Of a DNA stretch of 6,838 nucleotides, positions 1 through 4,927 are shown in pieces. Source of the DNA: JAXMAR01 sp046350295 (GTDB lineage: Bacteria; Planctomycetota; Planctomycetia; Gemmatales; Gemmataceae); the NCBI GenBank assembly GCA_046350295.1, contig JAXMAR010000086.1, forward strand, positions 1-6,838. Reading direction: 5' to 3'. Each line of letters starts with the position of its first letter. Position 1 is the first letter of the stretch. The notes beneath the pieces are model-generated. The model was not told where the DNA came from and did not search any database. It saw only the letters and a list, made by a program, of their open reading frames with translations. A program made the translations under genes and the position numbers.

Positions 1-42
1 CCGCTCATAGTCCTTGAGAGTCCGCGCGTGCCTATCATGAAC

Positions 43-84
43 CTCATAATCCCTTGGTTGCTGGTTCGAATCCAGCCGGGCCCA
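43..84 (+). tRNA. tRNA-Met(CAU) 3' half only (partial tRNA, possible attachment-site remnant)
   Basis: The anticodon loop CTCATAA (43-49, anticodon CAT at 45-47) is followed by the 3' anticodon strand TCCCT, a variable loop, a perfect T arm (GCTGG, loop TTCGAAT, CCAGC) and the acceptor 3' strand CGGGCCC with discriminator A at 84. No CCA is encoded. The matching 5' half (acceptor GGGCCCG, D arm, 5' anticodon strand about AGGGA) is absent: bases 9-42, where it should lie, do not fold that way. Fragments running from the anticodon loop to the 3' end are typical of the copy left by tyrosine-recombinase integration into a tRNA gene. In that arrangement the remnant marks the distal end of an element, which would lie to the left of this window. 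The loop and stem match elongator tRNA-Met. The element itself is inference. Confidence 0.7.
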
Positions 85-85
85 T

Positions 86-259
86 TCATTTCTGCAAGAT
101 CAACTTGTTGCGCCGTGTGATCCGCAAACGATAGCGCGCCCCTTCGTGCTCGATCAGGATCTCCTTCGCGCCGCCGAAGAGTTGCCGGCTCGATAGCGCC
201 GGCCCGGGCGCGGTTTCTTTCGTCTTTTCGCCGCGGCGGTCGTCTGCATTTGTCGCCAT
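86..259 (-). CDS. hemP: HemP family hemin uptake protein (57 aa)
   Basis: This short gene encodes 57 residues. The N-terminal third is polar and probably disordered. The second half carries the HemP signature: SSRQLFGG (about 23-30), then EILIEHEGARYRLRITR (33-49), ending NKLILQK. The family consensus is a Leu-rich start, a Gly-Gly turn, two beta strands (xIxHxGxxYxLRxTR) and a terminal GKLILTK-like strand, so the match is good over the whole domain. HemP proteins are small cytoplasmic proteins linked to heme/iron uptake; in some proteobacteria they act as regulators of heme-receptor genes. The ATG at 259 is preceded by a strong Shine-Dalgarno GGGAGG (minus strand, plus-strand 265-270) at 5-base spacing, and by a promoter and palindromic operator. 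The stop codon is one base from the tRNA-Met remnant. The assignment is by motif recognition. Its role in this organism is inferred. Confidence 0.87.
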   Translation of the reverse strand: MATNADDRRGEKTKETAPGPALSSRQLFGGAKEILIEHEGARYRLRITRRNKLILQK

Positions 260-277
260 GAGAACCTCCCAGGGGCG

Positions 278-305
278 ATTCTACGTTATTGAGATGTTGT
301 GTCAA
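278..305 (-). promoter_or_regulatory. sigma70-type promoter of hemP
   Basis: On the minus strand, -35 TTGACA (plus-strand 300-305, perfect consensus) is followed by a 16-bp spacer and -10 TAGAAT (plus-strand 278-283, 5 of 6 matches). Transcription would begin near 271, giving a very short leader that holds little more than the Shine-Dalgarno. The -35 element lies inside the inverted repeat at 286-308, so a protein bound there would block RNA polymerase. Confidence 0.7.
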
Positions 306-308
306 TAA
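286..308. promoter_or_regulatory. Palindromic operator between hemP and the DUF4198-DUF3386 gene (candidate iron-responsive site)
   Basis: The arms TTATTGA (286-292) and TCAATAA (302-308) form a perfect 7-bp inverted repeat around a 9-bp centre. It is AT-rich in a GC-rich region and covers the -35 element and part of the spacer of the hemP promoter, as expected for a repressor site. Its core TGA-N9-TCA has the same arm spacing as the iron-responsive (RirA-type, Iron-Rhodo) box of alphaproteobacteria, and AT-rich palindromes over promoters are also typical of Fur. Which regulator binds is not shown by the sequence. The neighbouring hemP makes an iron-sensing repressor the best guess. The divergent gene starts 113 bases away, so joint control is possible but less certain. 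Confidence 0.6.
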
Positions 309-420
309 TGGGTTTTTTTTGATGAGACTGTGTATCACTCTAGTCGCCTCTTGCGGAGCCGCGTCGTCTCCTCTACGCTCAACTGCATCCTCTTCGGCCC
401 GATCCCTTCAGGAGTCTCTT

Positions 421-1848
421 ATGAGGCGCTTGCTCTCCCTTCTGCTTCTCGTCTGCGCCGCCGGTCCGGCTCGGGCGCACTTCATCTACCTGATCCCGGA
501 CAAGGATAACAAATCCTTTTCCATGGTCTTCAGCGACAAGCTTGCCCCCGATGAGGATGTGCCGATCGCCAAGATCGCCGCAACCAAGCTCTTTGCCCGC
601 GACGCCGAAGACAAGGCGGCCGACGTCCGCATGACCGAGAAGAAGCATCACTTCGAAGTGGTGGCGAAAGGGGAGCGGCCGGTGCTTGTGGCGGGCGTTT
701 GCGCTTATGGCGTGATGAGCAAGAAAGGCGATCCGTTCCTGCTCATGTACTATCCCAAGGCGATGCTGTTGAGCGGCACGGAGACGGACGGATCCAGGCC
801 GCGCGCCATGTACGACGGGCTGAAGGAGTTGCCGCTCGAGGTCGTGGCGGGCCCCAAAGACAAGCGCGAGTTCCTCCAGGTGCTGTTTCAGGGCAAGCCG
901 CTCGCCGCGGCGGAGATCACTCTGATGCTGGCGGGACAAGAAGACGCGCCCATCAAGGCCAAGAGCGGCGCGGACGGCTACTGGGAGATCGGCACGGCCG
1001 TCAAGGACTCGGGCTGGAAGATGGGGCCGGGCTCAGTCATTGCCGTCCTCATAAAGCACGTCGAGAAGAAGGCGGGAGAGCTGGACGGCAAGAAGTACGG
1101 CGAGATCCGGCACTACACGACGCTGACGTTCCGTCTGCCCCCCGACCGCGTGCGCAAACCGAAGGAAAAGGAAAGCGAGGTCAGCTTCGTCGGCGGTAAG
1201 AAAGCCGACCCGGCCGCCGTCAAGCTGCTCGACGATGCCCGCGGCGCCCGCGCCCTGTGGGACAAGTTCCCCGGCTTCAGCGCCCAGCTCACCATCAACC
1301 GCGACGGCAGGATCATCCCGGCCCGCGTGAGCGTCGCGCCGACCGGCAAGATCGACCTCGCCACCGACCTGGCCGATCTCACGGACGGGGACGCCGCCCT
1401 CCTCAAGACGGTGCGAGCTGAAATCGGCTCGCTCGTCGGTCATCGCCTCCCCGGCGGCACGGCCGAAACGCCCTGCGTCTTCGGCGACGCGGTGAAGGAC
1501 CATCCGCTCGGCCGGCTGATCGAGGTCATCGGCGATGACATGCACTCGAGCTATCGCATCAAGGACCGGCAAATCCTGGAGGTCAATCGCGCGGCGGGCG
1601 AGGGGCGCTTCACCATCACGGTCCTGGAGAACCAGTGGACCAAGGAGAAGACCTACTTGCCGCTCTTCTATGTCGTCAACTTCTTTGACAAAGGAGGCGC
1701 CCTCCGATCCTCGACCGCGACGCGCAACACCTGGGTCCGCGTCGGGGCCTTCGATCTGCCCGAAACAGTGACGACGACAAACGCGTCCTCGACGGGCCTC
1801 GGCGTGCGCACGCTGACTTTCGCCAAGCACAAGCTCGGCGCTCCCTAG
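421..1848 (+). CDS. Secreted DUF4198-DUF3386 two-domain protein, putative metal-uptake accessory
   Basis: This protein of 475 aa has a clear Sec signal peptide: MRR, a Leu-rich core (4-12), and an ARA cleavage site at 17-19. The mature protein would then begin HFIYLIP. Residues 20 to about 240 resemble DUF4198 (NikM/CbiK-like periplasmic domain): a His at the start, beta-rich sequence, a GADGYWEIG turn (183-191), and a closing HYTTLTFRLP strand (231-240). Residues about 262-470 resemble DUF3386: ARALWDKFPGFSAQLTI (276-292), the SYRIKDRQILEVNR strand pair (377-390), and the TWVRVGAFDLPETV segment (437-450). DUF4198 domains occur in nickel/cobalt uptake components; DUF3386 has no known function. 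The ATG at 421 is chosen because AGGAG (410-414) lies six bases upstream and the signal peptide starts there; in-frame upstream codons back to a TTG at 289 would run through the operator. It diverges from hemP, which suggests a role in metal or heme acquisition (inference). Confidence 0.77.
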   Translation: MRRLLSLLLLVCAAGPARAHFIYLIPDKDNKSFSMVFSDKLAPDEDVPIAKIAATKLFARDAEDKAADVRMTEKKHHFEVVAKGERPVLVAGVCAYGVMSKKGDPFLLMYYPKAMLLSGTETDGSRPRAMYDGLKELPLEVVAGPKDKREFLQVLFQGKPLAAAEITLMLAGQEDAPIKAKSGADGYWEIGTAVKDSGWKMGPGSVIAVLIKHVEKKAGELDGKKYGEIRHYTTLTFRLPPDRVRKPKEKESEVSFVGGKKADPAAVKLLDDARGARALWDKFPGFSAQLTINRDGRIIPARVSVAPTGKIDLATDLADLTDGDAALLKTVRAEIGSLVGHRLPGGTAETPCVFGDAVKDHPLGRLIEVIGDDMHSSYRIKDRQILEVNRAAGEGRFTITVLENQWTKEKTYLPLFYVVNFFDKGGALRSSTATRNTWVRVGAFDLPETVTTTNASSTGLGVRTLTFAKHKLGAP

Positions 1849-1865
1849 CGCGGCGTCCGGTCTCT

Positions 1866-1891
1866 CCCTCTCCCCCGCCGCTGGGAGAGGG
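1866..1891. repeat. Intergenic inverted repeat, 9-bp stem and 8-base loop
   Basis: CCCTCTCCC (1866-1874) and GGGAGAGGG (1883-1891) are perfectly complementary around an 8-base loop. The repeat begins 18 bases after the DUF4198-DUF3386 stop codon. No T-run follows, so it is not a canonical intrinsic terminator, though it could stabilise or end the transcript. Repeats of this pyrimidine-stem type are often dispersed in GC-rich genomes; dispersal here cannot be seen from one copy. Confidence 0.6.
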
Positions 1892-1907
1892 CCGGGGCGC
1901 CGGCTCT

Positions 1908-1937
1908 TTGACCGCGCAGCCGTCGATAGAATACAAT
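1908..1937 (+). promoter_or_regulatory. Candidate promoter of the ACT-methyltransferase operon
   Basis: -35 TTGACC (1908-1913) and -10 TACAAT (1932-1937) are separated by 18 bp. Each matches the sigma70 consensus at five of six positions. A start near 1944 gives a leader of about 37 bases before the ATG at 1981. The in-frame upstream ATG at 1936 overlaps the -10 box, which argues against it as the start. Confidence 0.5.
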
Positions 1938-1980
1938 GCCTGCAACATCACCGATGAAACAACCGACGTTGGAGCGTCCC

Positions 1981-2433
1981 ATGCAGACACGCAAGCAGAT
2001 CACCGTGTTCCTCGAGAGCAAGCCCGGGCGGCTGGCGCAGATCCTCTCCGAGCTGGCGAAGAGCAAGATCAACATCGTGGCCCTCTCGGTCATGGACAAG
2101 CACGAGCACAATGTCCTGCGCCTCGTGACAGAGGACGAGGCCGGTACGGTCCGCGTCATGCAAGGCCTCAATACGCCCTTCACCGAATCGGACGTCCTCG
2201 CCGTCGAGCTCAAGAACCAGCCGGGCGCCCTCGCCCACATTTGCGAAGTCCTCGCCGCCGACCACATCGGTATCGACTACGCTTACTGCTCCTCCGGCGG
2301 CCGCAACGGCAAGGTCTTCGGCATCTTCAAGGTCGCCAACCTCGACAAGGCCCGCAGAGTCCTGGGCGAGCCCCACAACAACAAGCGCGTCGAGCTGCGG
2401 CCGTTGCGCGACCAGCGCGCGTACAAGAAATAA
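1981..2433 (+). CDS. Tandem ACT domain protein (putative amino-acid-binding regulator)
   Basis: A 150-aa cytoplasmic protein made of two ACT domains, about residues 5-62 and 73-125. Each begins with the ACT beta strand and ligand loop: ITVFLESKPGRLAQIL (7-22) and LAVELKNQPGALAHICEVLA (73-92). The PG-(R/A)-LA motif is where amino-acid effectors usually contact ACT dimers. There is no attached enzyme domain, so it is probably a free-standing sensor; proteins of this size and layout are often annotated only as 'ACT domain-containing'. The ligand cannot be read from the sequence. The start at 1981 is chosen over ATGs at 1936 and 1954 because GGAG (1971-1974) sits six bases before it and the ACT fold begins a few residues later. 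The methyltransferase gene follows after 15 bases, so the two are likely co-transcribed. Confidence 0.85.
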   Translation: MQTRKQITVFLESKPGRLAQILSELAKSKINIVALSVMDKHEHNVLRLVTEDEAGTVRVMQGLNTPFTESDVLAVELKNQPGALAHICEVLAADHIGIDYAYCSSGGRNGKVFGIFKVANLDKARRVLGEPHNNKRVELRPLRDQRAYKK

Positions 2434-2448
2434 CTCTGGAGTCTGCCT

Positions 2449-3180
2449 GTGAAACGCTTCCTCTGGCTGCCCCTTGTGCCGGCGCTTTTCGTCTTCTCTC
2501 ACGCCGCCCAAGCCGGCAAGACGGCCGAGAAGCCACGCTATGAAACGCGCGAGGATCACGATCCGGACGGCCTCGGCAAGTTCTACCTGGGCCGGGAGAT
2601 CGCCCAGGTCATGACCTACCACGGCGCCAGCTGGCTCGACCGCCCCGAGCGCGAGAAGGAAGAACACGCCTCGAAGCTCTTGCCCAGGCTCAAGATCAGG
2701 CCGGGCGACGTCGTCGCCGACCTAGGCGCCGGCAGCGGCTTCTACACCTTCAAGCTCGCGGACATCGTCGGCGAGAAGGGGAAGGTCTACGCGGTCGACA
2801 TCCAGAAGGAGATGCTCAAGATCATCAAGACGCGGATGCTGAAGAAGGGGGTCAAGAACATCGAGCTGATCGAGAACACCGTCACGGACCCCAAGCTGCC
2901 CGCCAGCGCCGTCGACCTCATCTTCATGGTCGACGTCTACCACGAGCTATCGTACCCCTACGAGACGACCGAAAAGATGATCCGCGCCTTGAAGCCGGGC
3001 GGCCGCATGGTCTTCGTCGAGTTCCGCGGCGAAGACCCGGACGTGCCGATCAAACTCGTCCACAAGATGACGGAGAAGCAGGTGCTCAAGGAAATGGCGA
3101 TCTGGCCGGGGCTGCGGCACGTCGAGACGCAGGGGCATCTGCCGTGGCAGCACGTGATCATCTTTGAGAAGAAGAAATGA
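2449..3180 (+). CDS. Exported class I SAM-dependent methyltransferase
   Basis: A 243-aa protein with a GTG start; GGAG (2438-2441) lies seven bases upstream. Residues 1-22 look like a Sec signal peptide: KR, then a hydrophobic core (LWLPLVPALFVF), ending AAQA before GK. The Rossmann methyltransferase domain follows from about residue 80: motif I VVADLGAGSGFY (88-99) for SAM binding, the acidic motif II residue D117 in VYAVDIQ, the post-II motif FMVDVYHEL (159-167), and LKPGGRMVFVEF (181-192). The region before it, with GREIAQVMTYHGASWLDRPERE (48-69), is a conserved lead-in of this family as I recall it. The substrate is unknown. Export is odd because SAM is cytoplasmic; the N-terminus may instead be a membrane anchor. 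It is the second gene after the ACT protein, and a decayed copy of its 3' end lies just downstream. Confidence 0.85.
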   Translation: MKRFLWLPLVPALFVFSHAAQAGKTAEKPRYETREDHDPDGLGKFYLGREIAQVMTYHGASWLDRPEREKEEHASKLLPRLKIRPGDVVADLGAGSGFYTFKLADIVGEKGKVYAVDIQKEMLKIIKTRMLKKGVKNIELIENTVTDPKLPASAVDLIFMVDVYHELSYPYETTEKMIRALKPGGRMVFVEFRGEDPDVPIKLVHKMTEKQVLKEMAIWPGLRHVETQGHLPWQHVIIFEKKK

Positions 3181-3195
3181 GGCCGGACATCGAGC

Positions 3196-3255
3196 CGGAG
3201 ACAGCGGTAGGCCCTCAAGGAGATGGCGATCGGTGCGGACTGCGGCACGCCGAAG
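3196..3255 (+). pseudogene. Decayed duplicate of the methyltransferase gene 3' end
   Basis: Bases 3214-3231 match 17 of 18 bases of the methyltransferase coding sequence at 3085-3102 (start CTCAAGG). Bases 3240-3249 match 10 of 10 at 3112-3121 (CTGCGGCACG). The two blocks keep order and spacing apart from one lost base, and CGGAG at 3196 matches 3071. A short stretch still reads ALKEMAI in the original frame before the shift and a TAG at 3255-3257. This is best read as the last trace of a tandem second copy of the methyltransferase gene. The rest of the 3181-3276 gap shows no gene. Confidence 0.7.
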
Positions 3256-3276
3256 TAGAGCAGGACGGAAAAGACG

Positions 3277-3684
3277 ATGAGCACGCAAGATCTGATTCTA
3301 CACATTCCGGAACCGCTTTATCGCTCGTTGAAACGGCAGGCCGATCAGGCTAGTCGATCTATCGAAGAGGAGACCCTGGAACTGCTCGCGTCCGCCGTTC
3401 CCTGCGATCCGCCTTTGAAGGACAGCGCTGAGATTCGCGACTCGCTTCAAGTTCTCGACGATGCCTCGCTCTGGAAGGCGGCACGAGGACGTTTGGCAGC
3501 CGAAGTCAGCGCGGATTTGGAGACGCTGCATCACAAACGGCAACGGGAAGGACTAACGCCGGCCGAGGAGACGACTCTTGCCGGATTGATGCGGCACTAC
3601 GAGCGTCATCTTCTCGTTCGGGCTCAGGCGGCGGCGCTTTTGAAGGCACGGGGACATGACGTTGGAGAAGTCGTGTCGTCATGA
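3277..3684 (+). CDS. Ribbon-helix-helix-like small protein paired with an HNH nuclease (putative antitoxin)
   Basis: A 135-aa cytoplasmic protein. Residues 5-40 read like a ribbon-helix-helix DNA-binding domain: a short strand LILHIP, a helix PEPLYRSLKRQADQ, then a second helix SIEEETLELLASAV. The rest is helical and charged: SLQVLDDASLWKAARGRL (56-72), then LTPAEETTLAGLMRHYERHLLVRAQAAALLKARGHD (93-128). This layout is one I recall for small proteins encoded beside HNH nuclease genes in cyanobacteria and planctomycetes. Its stop overlaps the start of the HNH gene by four bases (ATGA, 3681-3684), so translation is probably coupled. A role as DNA-binding partner or antitoxin, with self-repression, is inferred. 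The Shine-Dalgarno is weak (AGGA at 3262-3265, 11 bases upstream). Its sequence is less GC-biased than the genes to the left, hinting at acquisition. Confidence 0.75.
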   Translation: MSTQDLILHIPEPLYRSLKRQADQASRSIEEETLELLASAVPCDPPLKDSAEIRDSLQVLDDASLWKAARGRLAAEVSADLETLHHKRQREGLTPAEETTLAGLMRHYERHLLVRAQAAALLKARGHDVGEVVSS

Positions 3685-4109
3685 GCCGCACGCACATCCC
3701 AAAGGACCTTCGCGAAAAAGTAGCAAGGGCCGCTCGCTATCGATGCGGTTACTGTCTGTCCGCCGAGTCGGTAGTCGGCGCGCCGATGGAACTCGATCAC
3801 CTCGTCCCCGAATCGCTCGGAGGCCTGACAGAGGAGGAGAATCTCTGGTTGGCCTGCTCGCTGTGCAACGATCATAAGTCCAACCGCATCGTTACGATTG
3901 ACCCCCTCAGCGGAGAGCAGGTCCGGCTGTTCGATCCTCGTCGGCAGATTTGGGCGGAACATTTTCGGTGGACGAAAGAAGCAGATCGCATTGTCGGGCT
4001 TACTGCCACGGGGCGGGCGACCGTTGTCGCTCTGAACCTGAACCGCGGCGTCTTAGTCGCGGCGCGAAAGCTCTGGGTCGCCGCAGGATGGCATCCGCCT
4101 GAGCCGTAG
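3681..4109 (+). CDS. HNH endonuclease family protein
   Basis: A 142-aa protein with a complete HNH/zinc-ribbon core: CGYC (C22, C25), the catalytic-type MELDHLVP (D39, H40), the asparagine EENLW (N54), and CSLCNDHKSNR (C59, C62, N63, H65, K66). The two CxxC pairs should bind a structural zinc, and H40 with N54 and H65 would hold the catalytic metal. The C-terminal part, LFDPRRQIWAEHFRW (83-97), GLTATGRATVVALNLN (106-121) and LWVAAGWHPP, follows the pattern of stand-alone HNH proteins with a fixed C-terminal extension. All core residues are present, so it should be active as a nuclease. Its ATG overlaps the preceding gene's stop (ATGA) and there is no separate Shine-Dalgarno, which implies coupled translation. 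The biological target is unknown: a toxin, defence or mobile-element role are all possible. Confidence 0.87.
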   Translation: MSRTHIPKDLREKVARAARYRCGYCLSAESVVGAPMELDHLVPESLGGLTEEENLWLACSLCNDHKSNRIVTIDPLSGEQVRLFDPRRQIWAEHFRWTKEADRIVGLTATGRATVVALNLNRGVLVAARKLWVAAGWHPPEP

Positions 4110-4164
4110 TTTCAATCCATCCGTCGCCCTGAAAACAGCGTTCGCCGGCGCCAGGTCGTGAACT

Positions 4165-4548
4165 CTAGGCTGAAAACTCGGCGCGAAAAACACGGAGCTT
4201 GCTGGCTAGTTGCGTCGGATCCACAAGCCCATGCCCAGCACGAACGGCCGCCAGGACGGCAAGAAACTCTCGCCAACCTTCCGCGTTGGCTAGTGATTCG
4301 ACACGGTGCAATTCATCGCCGATGATTTCCGAGCCGATTTCGATCATGCAGAAGAGGTCATCGCTGGGGCCACCCGTGGCTTCTGGGTAGTTCAGTGCAA
4401 AAAGACCGAGCCAACGTTCGATGTAATTGTCTAGCTCGGCGAGGAGCCAAGCGACTCGGTCCGTGCCACTGAAGAGCCGCTCTTGCGACTGGCGCTCAAG
4501 TTCACGCCGCAACGAAGCGCGGAGCTCAAGTTGTCGGGCAGCGTTCAC
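4165..4548 (-). CDS. Hypothetical protein, 127 aa, second gene of a two-gene operon
   Basis: I do not recognise this protein. It has no signal peptide or membrane segment. It appears mostly helical: a charged N-terminal helix (ELRASLRRELERQSQERLF, 8-26), an aromatic-rich stretch DNYIERWLGLFALNYPEATGG (40-60), a central acidic helix (FCMIEIGSEIIGDELHRVESL, 66-86), and a final segment VDPTQLASKLRVFRAEFSA. The start is GTG at 4548, seven bases downstream of the upstream gene's stop codon; a weak GGATGAG overlapping that stop could serve as its ribosome site. It lies tail-to-tail with the HNH gene, with 55 bases between. The tight pairing with the 88-aa protein suggests the two act together. Confidence 0.6.
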   Translation of the reverse strand: MNAARQLELRASLRRELERQSQERLFSGTDRVAWLLAELDNYIERWLGLFALNYPEATGGPSDDLFCMIEIGSEIIGDELHRVESLANAEGWREFLAVLAAVRAGHGLVDPTQLASKLRVFRAEFSA

Positions 4549-4555
4549 GATAGTC

Positions 4556-4822
4556 TCATCCGAACATCGCTCTTACGGCATCCACCACGTCTTGTGCGGC
4601 CGGCAGTTGATTGCCATAGAAGGTTCGCGAGTTGAACGGCATCACCTCGCCGCTCGCTTTCCGGATGGTGCCGACCCAAGCGCCCTTCGGACGCTCCCCC
4701 ATCGTTCGACGCACGAATTCGGCGTGGGACAGCGCGATGTCCCGCGTGTGCGCGATCACCTTGCCGTCCTTAACGATAGCCAGGAGCGTGTTACCGTCCT
4801 CAAGTTGAATCGGCGTCGCCAT
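4556..4822 (-). CDS. Hypothetical small protein, 88 aa, first gene of a two-gene operon
   Basis: Not firmly recognised. The protein (from the ATG at 4822) begins MATPIQLEDGNTLLAIV, a probable beta hairpin, then KVIAHTRDIALSHAEFVRRTMG (about 21-42), GAWVGTIRKASGEVMPFNSRTF (47-68), and YGNQLPAAQDVVDAVRAMFG at the C-terminus. The final stretch looks like an exposed strand and helix. There is no signal peptide. In-frame codons reach back to a TTG at 4843, but the ATG fits the start of the folded segment better; neither start has a strong Shine-Dalgarno. The seven-base gap to the 127-aa gene supports co-transcription. A toxin-immunity or other two-component role is possible but unproven. Confidence 0.6.
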   Translation of the reverse strand: MATPIQLEDGNTLLAIVKDGKVIAHTRDIALSHAEFVRRTMGERPKGAWVGTIRKASGEVMPFNSRTFYGNQLPAAQDVVDAVRAMFG

Positions 4823-4871
4823 CGCACCATCGCGCTGACACAAGGCGAAACTCGGGCGAGCACTGAAATCG

Positions 4872-4919
4872 GGAGGCAGAGCCTCCAGGCAGTGCGTTCC
4901 CAGGCGGAGCCTGGGAACG
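4872..4919. repeat. Double perfect hairpin (REP-like element) after the DUF1080 gene
   Basis: Two adjacent perfect inverted repeats lie eight bases apart: GGAGGC, loop AGA, GCCTCC (4872-4886), and CGTTCCCAGGC, loop GGA, GCCTGGGAACG (4895-4919), an 11-bp stem. The second ends eight bases beyond the DUF1080 stop codon, so it would lie in that gene's 3' untranslated RNA. No T-run follows, so termination would be by stem strength or another factor. Paired GC-rich hairpins of this form resemble REP/BIME elements dispersed through planctomycete and cyanobacterial genomes. I see no second copy in this window. Confidence 0.7.
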
Positions 4920-4927
4920 AGCGTTCG

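Noticed and set aside
1..84. A complete tRNA gene, or a tRNA whose anticodon loop is interrupted by a group I intron ending just before the 3' half (CATAGTCC and GAGAGTCC at 7-22 resemble the P7 3' strand).
   Set aside because: Bases 9-42 do not supply the acceptor, D arm or 5' anticodon strand. For an intron, the whole loop CTCATAA is intact on the 3' side, the base before it is not the terminal G of a group I intron, and no clear P9 stem is seen. The upstream sequence would settle it.
289..420. N-terminal extension of the DUF4198-DUF3386 protein from a TTG at 289.
   Set aside because: It would translate through the operator region, and a good ribosome site plus signal peptide begin at 421.
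379..939. Long minus-strand reading frame opposite the DUF4198-DUF3386 gene, and similar ones at 1033-1830 and 1948-2667.
   Set aside because: These are products of the strong GC-rich codon bias on the opposite strand; their proteins are low-complexity, rich in Arg, Gly and Asp, with no domain pattern.
1936..1980. Upstream ATG starts for the ACT protein.
   Set aside because: The first overlaps the -10 box, neither has a ribosome site, and the extra residues lie outside the ACT fold.
4110..4164. Shared terminator between the convergent HNH and 127-aa genes.
   Set aside because: Only a short GC palindrome (GCCGGCGCC-like) is visible, with no proper stem-loop and T-run.
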